Shown here in pieces: positions 57,252-64,000 of a stretch of 64,000 bases of DNA. The translations under genes were made by a program, and so were the position numbers. Source of the stretch: Meandrina meandrites. Its lineage: Eukaryota > Cnidaria > Anthozoa > Scleractinia > Meandrinidae. The stretch covers positions 15,266,161 through 15,330,160 of the forward strand of contig OY855906.1 of assembly GCA_963693305.1 (NCBI GenBank), in the 5' to 3' direction. The notes below the pieces were generated by a model. It saw nothing but the letters and a program-made list of their open reading frames with translations, ran no database searches and was not told the origin of the DNA. Position 1 is the stretch's first letter; each line of letters starts with the position of its first letter.

Positions 57252-60200
57252 TCAGTCTGTATTGGGTGAACAATCAGTGAGGCGAAAAATTTTATCTTCA
57301 CTAGATGAATTGGGCTGTGAGTTATTTTTTGCTTTGATTTGCAGTTCCCTTGTGCTTGTCAATTTAGGTTTGCTTTTACTAAACGAAATTGTTGCCGCTC
57401 TGTTTTCCCTTTTTAACAATTCCCAGAGAAGAAGCTTATCTTCCAAATCGGAGTAGAAAGCACGTGTATCCGGAAAAAAGTTTCACGGATTTTAATTACG
57501 TAATCGGGATTAAGTAGGGTGCTGTTAAATGTCCATAGACCCGGCCCTCTGGAGATTTCGACAATAATAAATAAATGGCTTGGTACAAAAGAATGTATAT
57601 CACTTTTTACGTAACGAATCAGGTTTTTTTGCAACTAAAAAAAGTCTATTCTGTATTTTACTTTTAGAGCTTTCGATTCGTAAGAGTGTTTTTGCAACCT
57701 TGGGTGTCGCAATCTTTGAACATCAACTTGGTCAAAAGCGTCCATACTCGCTAAGATTAAATTTCTGTAGACTGTAAAACAGTCGTTTCTTTTTCCTTTT
57801 AGAATTTGTTTCTCGGAATGCACTTAACACGTTATGTTGATGTGATCAACTGTCTGGTACTGTAAAGTATTGAGCTATGGAGTGAAGTTTTACCAACCTT
57901 TAAGTCGATACTTGCTAAACCTTGAAACTGTGGCAAGAAGCCTTAGCAAGTTATAAATAATCGGTTTCTGGGCAAACGTGTCTGCAATAAATGCAGAATA
58001 ATGCACTTTTTAAATGAGAATAATGCACTTTTTAAATTACTTTTACGAGGCTTTGCACTCATGTTTGGAAATTGTCACATTTTTGAGACAGAAAAGCAAA
58101 AAAATAAACTCTGTACGTAAGACTTTCGTAAAACTCTTGGTTGAAACCTTAGTTAGTTAAAACCAAATCAAATCAAATAAAAAAAGTAACAGTACGCCTG
58201 GCATGGTTGTACTTTTTTACAGAATTCTGCTTTTTGCCACGCTCTTTTGTAACGCTTTTATTGCAATATTACATATACAGTTGCTTCGAAAAAGGTTGTC
58301 AGAAAGAGCGCACGCGATAATCCCGAAAGGTATTGTCGGCAGTTTTAAGGTCACTTCAGCATTTCAGGGAAATCTGAAAAAATGGCACGAGACGCCGTTG
58401 GCGTATTTTTGCGACAGCTAAAAGAGAGCAACTGAAAATTTTCGACAGCTACAGTATCAGGAACACTGTATGATCGTATTTCCCAGATTACCTTTCGGGA
58501 TTGTCACATGTACCTTCTTTCCGACAGCCTTTCTCGTAATAGCTGTATACAACCTGAGACATTATTGCAGTTAAGATGATTTATAGGCCATTTATTTGCG
58601 CTTTCTAACTTACTGTTTAAGAAGTTCATAACATCAGTCAGTCTCTTTGAAGTCTGATAATTCTGGCTGACCTCTTTACCTCCAGTCTTCAAGAGAACAA
58701 ACAAGAAATAAATAATATTTCAATCACTTTTTTTTTCGCTGTTATTTTACTTGCTATCATTTGTGGTATTTTTATCTCCACCTGCTCAAACAGCTCCACA
58801 ATTTCCGTGTCGGCACTATCCATTCTGTGCGATACTGTTATTCCACAGAAAAAACGCTGCTTCGTTGCGTCAACGTGACTTATAATGAAATCACAGCGTG
58901 GGAAGTCTGTCGAGTTTTCAGGGGAGTTCCACGCATCGTTTGCTTTTATAAACTAAAATGAACAACAGAAACAATGTTAGTTATCACTGGTAAAAAGTCA
59001 CATTTTTAAGAGATCAGGTTCGTGGGTTATGCATAAAGCTTTCTAAAGCAGCACTTACCGACTTCCACATGGCAATTCTGCAAAACTGTGAGAGTCTTTA
59101 TGCATACATGTTTAGGGCAATGGGCAACAAATTAAACGGTCTGCCTCGAGCCAGGCTAGACTTCATGGGTTGTATTCTTCGGGAATTTACTGCTTAAACT
59201 AACATTGCCTTTCTCTACTCGCTAAGAGAATGATATGGTGGGCCAGTACCAAACAATTACTTAGCTTGAAACACGAGCTAACAAGGAAGTTAGGAGTAAC
59301 CTTCGATGGAGGCAAGTCACTTATACTTGAAACACTTTGTTTTGAATACATTTTAGCACAACAAGATCAGCGTTAGTAACCTTAACTGTGCTCCCTTTGA
59401 TCTCCCATCCAGGTTCTAGAGCAGTGAATTCAATTCTGATGTCTTCATCGCTGTTAGATACAAACAATCCTGCGAGAGCTGTCAATCGTTTGTTTCCCAG
59501 TTCTTCTTCTTTCTGGCAAACCCGCTGTTTATCAGAAAAAAGATAGAAAAGATAAAAAATAAAACATTAGAACAAAACAATGCAATATGTCACTTCTAAT
59601 TGGCATCAGCATTAACCTTCACCGCACTCAGACATTTGCGATTACCTAATGATAAATATAGTGCAATATAATAGACTTCCATATATGAAAGGTAAATCAT
59701 TAAAGAAAATAATACATAATTTCAAAGGAAGCATAAATTGAGATTTCGTTCAAGAAAAGTTCGGCTAATTTTCTTTCATTTCATCTAATACTTAAAACTG
59801 CCAATCCATTCCTTCTGCCTAACGCCTAATAACGACTAACGCCTTTTTGTTACAAGATATTACCTTGACCGCTGTTATGGTATCATCTACAAGATAAACT
59901 CGAATCTCCCAATCGTGTCCCTGGGTTGGCTTTTTCCCAAAGATCGCCATTTGCATTCTTTTCTGGTCATCTTCTCCCGGGGTTCCAAACGCCGCAACTT
60001 CAAGCTCTTCCCGCAGAAGTGGGAGGGTCACTTCAATGTCATTATGTTTCTCTTCAATTTTGGCGTCAGGGTAAACTTCTTCCACGTTTCGCCAGGTATT
60101 GGCCAAGTCACCTTCCGTCTTACTACAAGGACTTAAAAGTGGCCGACATTGGACGAAGATGACCCATGTGTTACCCTTTGTCATCAAACCGCAATGCTCG

Positions 60201-60297
60201 ATCAGAACTGATGGTGAAGGAGAGGCTCCATGCCGAACGACTTTGTAACAGCTGCTGACCAAAACTGATCTAGATTCACGATCTTCAACTTTAGCTG
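57252..60297 (-). CDS. UNC5-like ZU5-UPA domain protein, paralog B
   Basis: Five minus-strand exons join in frame: 60297-59864, 59524-59381, 58952-58782, 58686-58614 and 57439-57252 (TGA). Exons 1-4 match gene A in boundary position and phase. Exon 1 reads ESRSVLVSSCYKVVRHG, VLIEHCGLM, RMQMAIFGKKPTQGHDW and EIRVYLVDDT. Exon 2 has RVCQKEEELGNKRLTALAG. Exon 3 has KANDAWNSPENSTDFPRCDF and FFCGITVSH. Exon 4 reads TGGKEVSQNYQTSKRLTDVM. AIFG ... IRVYLVDDT ... EEELG is the UPA signature of UNC5/UNC5CL; the first part fits the end of ZU5. The last exon (KLLLWELLKRENRAA to LTDCSPNTD) is polar and short, with no death domain, unlike full UNC5. A frame opening at 60355 just before exon 1 reads a hydrophobic signal-like stretch, but by comparison with gene A the exon starts at 60297 and a 5' exon is missing. 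The exon-2 donor is GTTACT, a weak site. Confidence 0.8.
58275..58560. mobile_element. Foldback element in the last intron of gene B
   Basis: A segment with GAAAAAGGTTGTCAGAAAG and ATAATCCCGAAAGGTA at 58275-58334 recurs in inverse orientation at 58490-58560 (ACCTTTCGGGATTGTC, TTTCCGACAGCCTTTCTCG). It lies directly downstream of exon 4. Confidence 0.65.
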
Positions 60298-61980
60298 CTT
60301 TTGACGTATAATGAGCAAGAAAAAATATGAACAGGAGATTTAAACATTCGAGCAAGCTGCCATGGGCTTTTACATCCTTGCAAAAATTTCGAAACGACAG
60401 TCAACTTATGATGGTAATAATAACTTAAAAGAAGTAGAGTTAAACCATACAGTTTGCAAGTACTTTAGGACGTCGATTAAAATAAGTACTGTTGGTACCA
60501 GGAATTTAAAATTATAAGAAGAACACGACACTTTAGAGTTTTCCAGACATGTTTCGGCATGTGCATCTGCCGTCTTTGTAACAGTGTACGTGTAGACACG
60601 AGAGTTTACTTTTTTATATTCGTGGTTTGTTTTGTTTTTTCTCGTCAGTTTTTTCAATCAGTTTGTTAGTTCTTTGTTTAGCCTCGCTTATTATTATGTA
60701 TTTTTGTGCAAGTTAGTTTTTCGGTAAAATATTATGTAATCGTTTATTGTTCATTTCGTAACATCATTAGTGCTATTGTTTGTTCTGTAAATCCGTATAA
60801 AGTCTCGGATGTTTTGATTGTAAATTAGTTCTTGTTTTCCGGAGTCGCCGTACAGATCTTGTAAGTATTCGTTTTTTCTTGTATTTTTCCGATTTTTGTT
60901 GAACTGTTGTAACCCGTTTAGTTTTCAAGTTTAAGTTTGTTAATTCTACCTTTTTTTTTTTCTTGTTTAAGTGAATCGTAAAGAATAAAGACGTATTCTG
61001 ACTGTACAGGAGTATTGTTTACAGTGTGATTTGAACAAAGTGAAGAATAAAGTATGAATGGTAAACTCAAAAGTGTCGTGTTCTTCTTATAATTTGTTTC
61101 TTCGCTGCTGTTATCCAGATCTTTCGGAATTTAAAATTGATAGACCCAGAATCTTTTGATCTGATCTAGAAATCTCGTAACCCTTTGTGAGGAGTCTCGT
61201 CTTGATGTTTTGGTGTGTTTGTTGAATTGCCGTCTCGAACTTAAATGTGGCACATCTTTCTGTTGGCGGCGCTCCTCACCAGGGTGGGTATAGGTAGTAA
61301 TAATTTTGTTGGTGAAACGTGAAGAATTGGCCTGCGGCTGGTAGAGTGCAAGAAAGCGAATTTGCGATCTAATTGGATATTCCAGCTATTATCCACGAAC
61401 AAATTGTACTAAAATTAGACCAGACTGTAGTTCGAAGACAGTTCTTTCGAAGACCGGGAGCCCTGACAAAAGCAATGTCGGTCTCGGATTTTCAAACATT
61501 AGGACTCGGCGTCTCGGCTAGTCTCACCATCGCCTAGTTGTGATTTTAGTGAGCAAAATGTCATTGCTTTAAGTTGTAATCGATCGCTCTATTTGGGATA
61601 GTTGTTCAAGAAATTAACTTGAAAATAGATAGAGAAAGTAGGAGCGAAGAATGAGACAAATTCCAAATGACGAGCTAGATAAAATAATGTTGTACCGCAC
61701 GTGACGTAACTGTAAACAATGAAAAAGTGTAGCGGACGATGTACTTGCTCTCCACTCTGAATATAATTTATGCAAGTTGTTGAACGTACGGACTTTAAAA
61801 CTTCAGTTATCTGTTGGGCTTAACTTACCAGGACGCATTGAGTCGACGTTTCGTCGTCTTCAATTTTGGACTTATAAATAGAACAAACCTTTTCCTGTTC
61901 TTGCTACAACAAACGTGACAGAGTGAAATTTTCCTAATATGTACAGCCAATTTTGAATTGCCCTGGACTGTAAACAAAAC
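60298..61980. other. Upstream region of ZU5/UPA gene B
   Basis: The unlocated 5' exon of gene B may lie here. Sequence is AT-rich, with no convincing ATG frame ending in a phase-1 donor. An AATAAAG/AATAAAGTATG pair at about 60985-61055 could belong to an old polyadenylated element. Confidence 0.3.
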
Positions 61981-61989
61981 GCATGAAAA

Positions 61990-62780
61990 GGGGTTTTTCC
62001 CTATTTTTGTTTTGTTTTTGGATAACGAAGCGTTTTTTGGGCTAACCACAGGCTGACACTGGCCATCAGGTCAAATATATAAACCGAGTAACGCTCATCA
62101 AAGCACATTTCAGTTTCTAGGGTTTTTTCCCTTTTAATGACAACGAAGCATTTTCTGGGCGAAACATCTCTGACGTCGAAATTAGCTATGAGGTCGAACA
62201 AATAAACCGAGAAACGCTCATCAAAGCACTTTCTAGTCTTCATCTTAGAGGATAAAAATTTTCCCTATTTTTGTTTTTGGACAACAAAGCGTTTTTGAAC
62301 TAACCACAGGCTGACACAAGCCATCAGGTCAAATATATAAAGCGAGTAACGCTCATCAAAGCACATTTCAGTTTCTAGGGTTTTTTCCCTTTTAATGACA
62401 ACGAAGCATTTTCTGGGCGAAATATCTCTGACGTCAAAATTAGCTATGAGGTCAAACAAATGAATCGAGAAACGCTCATCAAAGCACTTTCTAGTCTTCA
62501 TCTTAGAGGATAAGAGTTTTCCCTATTTTTGTTTTTGGACAACGAAGCGTTTTTGGGCTAACCACAGGCTGACACTGGCCATCAGGTCAAATATATAAAC
62601 CGAGTAACGCTCATCAAAGCACATTTCAGTTTCTAGGGTTTTTTCCCTTTTAATGACAACGAAGCATTTTCTGGGCGAAATATCTCTGACGTCGAAATTA
62701 GCTATGAGGTCAAACAAATAAAGGCTAGAAACGCTCATCAAAGCACTTCCTGGTCTTCATAAGTTCATCTTAAAGGATAA
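61990..62780. repeat. Three tandem ~260-bp dimeric units with GGG-T-run-CCC motifs
   Basis: CCCTATTTTTGT starts occur at 61999, 62263 and 62521. Each unit has two related ~130-bp halves sharing ACGAAGC, GGGC, TGAGGTC or AGGTCAAA, CGAGAAACGCTCATCAAAGC and TTTCTAG. GGGTTTTTTCCC occurs mid-unit at 62120, ~62379 and ~62637, with GGGGTTTTTCCC opening the array at 61990. TGACGTC lies in the second half of the first and third units, and TGACGTCA in that of the second. A diverged half unit lies at ~63115-63235. Minus-strand open frames are repeat products. Confidence 0.85.
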
Positions 62781-63392
62781 GAAAATTTCTGACTAATACA
62801 TCAATGCAAACAAAAACTAAAATATCACAGACTTTACATTCACTGCTTTTGACCAACAAAACCTTCAATTCTTCAACTGAAAACACGTTCAATAAAACGA
62901 ATTTAAAATTATTTTGCAGACAAATCGAAGCAGCTTACGGGAATCCCCTAGGATTTGGAGAAATATATCACATGTACAGTCAAAGTCTTAATTGAATTTA
63001 TTTTCTAACGATTCTCCTTGCAAGAAACGTTCCAGACAAAGTGAAATTTGTTCTGTATGTACATGCATTTTTATTTGAGATAGGCATAAAAAAAATTATC
63101 AAACTGTTTTCGCTCCACAGCACAATTTGCAATGAAGCACATTCCGGCCAAAACCACATGACGTCGTATTTACCCTGTGAACAAACAAACGGCTGGAAAA
63201 CGCGCATCAAAGCACAATTCAGTTTTCGTTCTTAAAGCTAAATTTCATTGAAAAACAGAAGGTCTTAATAGAAAAAGAGCAAAAAAATGCTTTTAGGTCG
63301 CAACTACATTACAAAAAACCCACCCCTTTTACCTGTAAACATGATGAAATTTCTATATACACGCGAAGTGGCTTTTTGTATCGAAACTGATA

Positions 63393-63423
63393 GGGGAATC
63401 CCCTCAGGCTGGGAATTTTCCCC
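63393..63423. promoter_or_regulatory. Paired kappaB sites at the divergent promoter, locus B
   Basis: AGGGGAATCCCCTCA at 63392-63406 includes the 11-bp palindromic kappaB site found at 30892. GGGAATTTTCCCC follows at 63411-63423. Spacing to the second site differs (7 bp here, 21 bp in locus A), which argues for independent conservation of the sites. Confidence 0.65.
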
Positions 63424-63429
63424 AAAGTT

Positions 63430-63635
63430 GGTCCAGTGAAGCTTAGAAAAGTCTTTGCCTACATACTGACTTGCGACTAGAAAAGCTTTAATCTTGTCTC
63501 TTCACGATGAATGCATTTTCAGTAGTTCCGTGACAAGAGAGAGAAAGGCACGACTGAAAACACAAAAGGAAAGGGGCAAAATGTAATCAACTTGGCTGTC
63601 TAAAGGAAGAGCCAAGGGAATTGAATAAAGAGACG
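63430..63635 (+). other. Probable first exon of a plus-strand unit leaving the window
   Basis: It ends AGAGACG|GTGAGT at 63635, like the proposed first exon of gene X (31257). Similarity continues weakly into the intron. By analogy the coding exons of a gene X paralog may lie beyond 64000. Confidence 0.35.
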
Positions 63636-64000
63636 GTGAGTATGAAACTTCTTTCTCCGTTACATGTAAATATGGAAACTTTCTTTGTGGCTCTGCAAAT
63701 CCAAAGCATGGCGTCTTTTGCTGAAATATTTAGGAATAGGATCAAGACAGCTTGCTTGGATTCAATGTACGTCAGCTTTGCCTTACGCGTTCAAGACAAT
63801 TTATTCTTTGTGTCAATTAGTCACCGTACGTGAAAACCTTACAATTTAAACAAATTTACGCCTGGTGTTTCTCACGTGAGACTAGCATGTATTGTATTTT
63901 TTCGCCCGGGATTAAATGGCTCTTCGTTGTTATTGCTAAGTACAAATGTTACTGGGAAAACAGCACGACAATTTAACAGAGGCCTTAACTCAAAGTGGAA

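Noticed and set aside
62001..62741. Three similar minus-strand frames with CFDERYS and YIFDLM words
   Set aside because: They are readings of the 260-bp tandem units; the frames break differently and have no start or splice support.

Overview
The window is eukaryotic: genes are split by GT-AG introns, coding density is very low, and most of the rest is transposon debris and simple repeats. The mix of Penelope-like elements with a GIY-YIG nuclease, CR1- and RTE-like LINEs, many short inverted-repeat elements, and UNC5-type ZU5/UPA genes fits an invertebrate, most likely a cnidarian such as a coral. That assignment is inference.

Layout. 0-7 kb: LINE and Penelope-like fragments, then a 3.8-kb element with ~1-kb inverted arms. 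8.4-13.6 kb: two phase-0 exons of an unrecognised plus-strand gene, whose candidate intron holds a very long perfect (CGAC)n tract. 13.9-21.7 kb: several foldback and TIR elements. 21.7-28.8 kb: minus-strand ZU5/UPA gene A, with large tandem arrays in its introns. 30.3-36.4 kb: a region rich in kappaB-like sites, followed by a plus-strand orphan gene (gene X, 166 aa). 37.4-39.5 kb: a decayed LINE nested in a short inverted-repeat element. 39.65-49.84 kb: a complete-looking 10.2-kb DNA transposon flanked by TTAA, with ~1.75-kb terminal inverted repeats and a three-exon gene for a ~1234-aa protein. 52.0-52.5 kb: a two-variant minisatellite. 57.2-60.3 kb: minus-strand ZU5/UPA gene B, paralogous to gene A exon for exon. 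61.9-63.6 kb: another array rich in kappaB-like sites and the start of a plus-strand transcription unit that leaves the window.

How it fits together. Two loci, ~32 kb apart, share one plan: a minus-strand ZU5/UPA gene, a regulatory block, and a plus-strand unit that starts with a similar exon ending ACG before a GT donor. Both regulatory blocks carry the same 11-bp kappaB palindrome, a second kappaB-like site and tandem GGG-T-run-CCC motifs. The simplest reading is a tandemly duplicated divergent gene pair under NF-kappaB-like control. The 10.2-kb TTAA element lies between the two loci. It is the most self-contained novel candidate, because its protein joins a transposase-like core to a RING-like finger and a cysteine-protease-like C-terminus.
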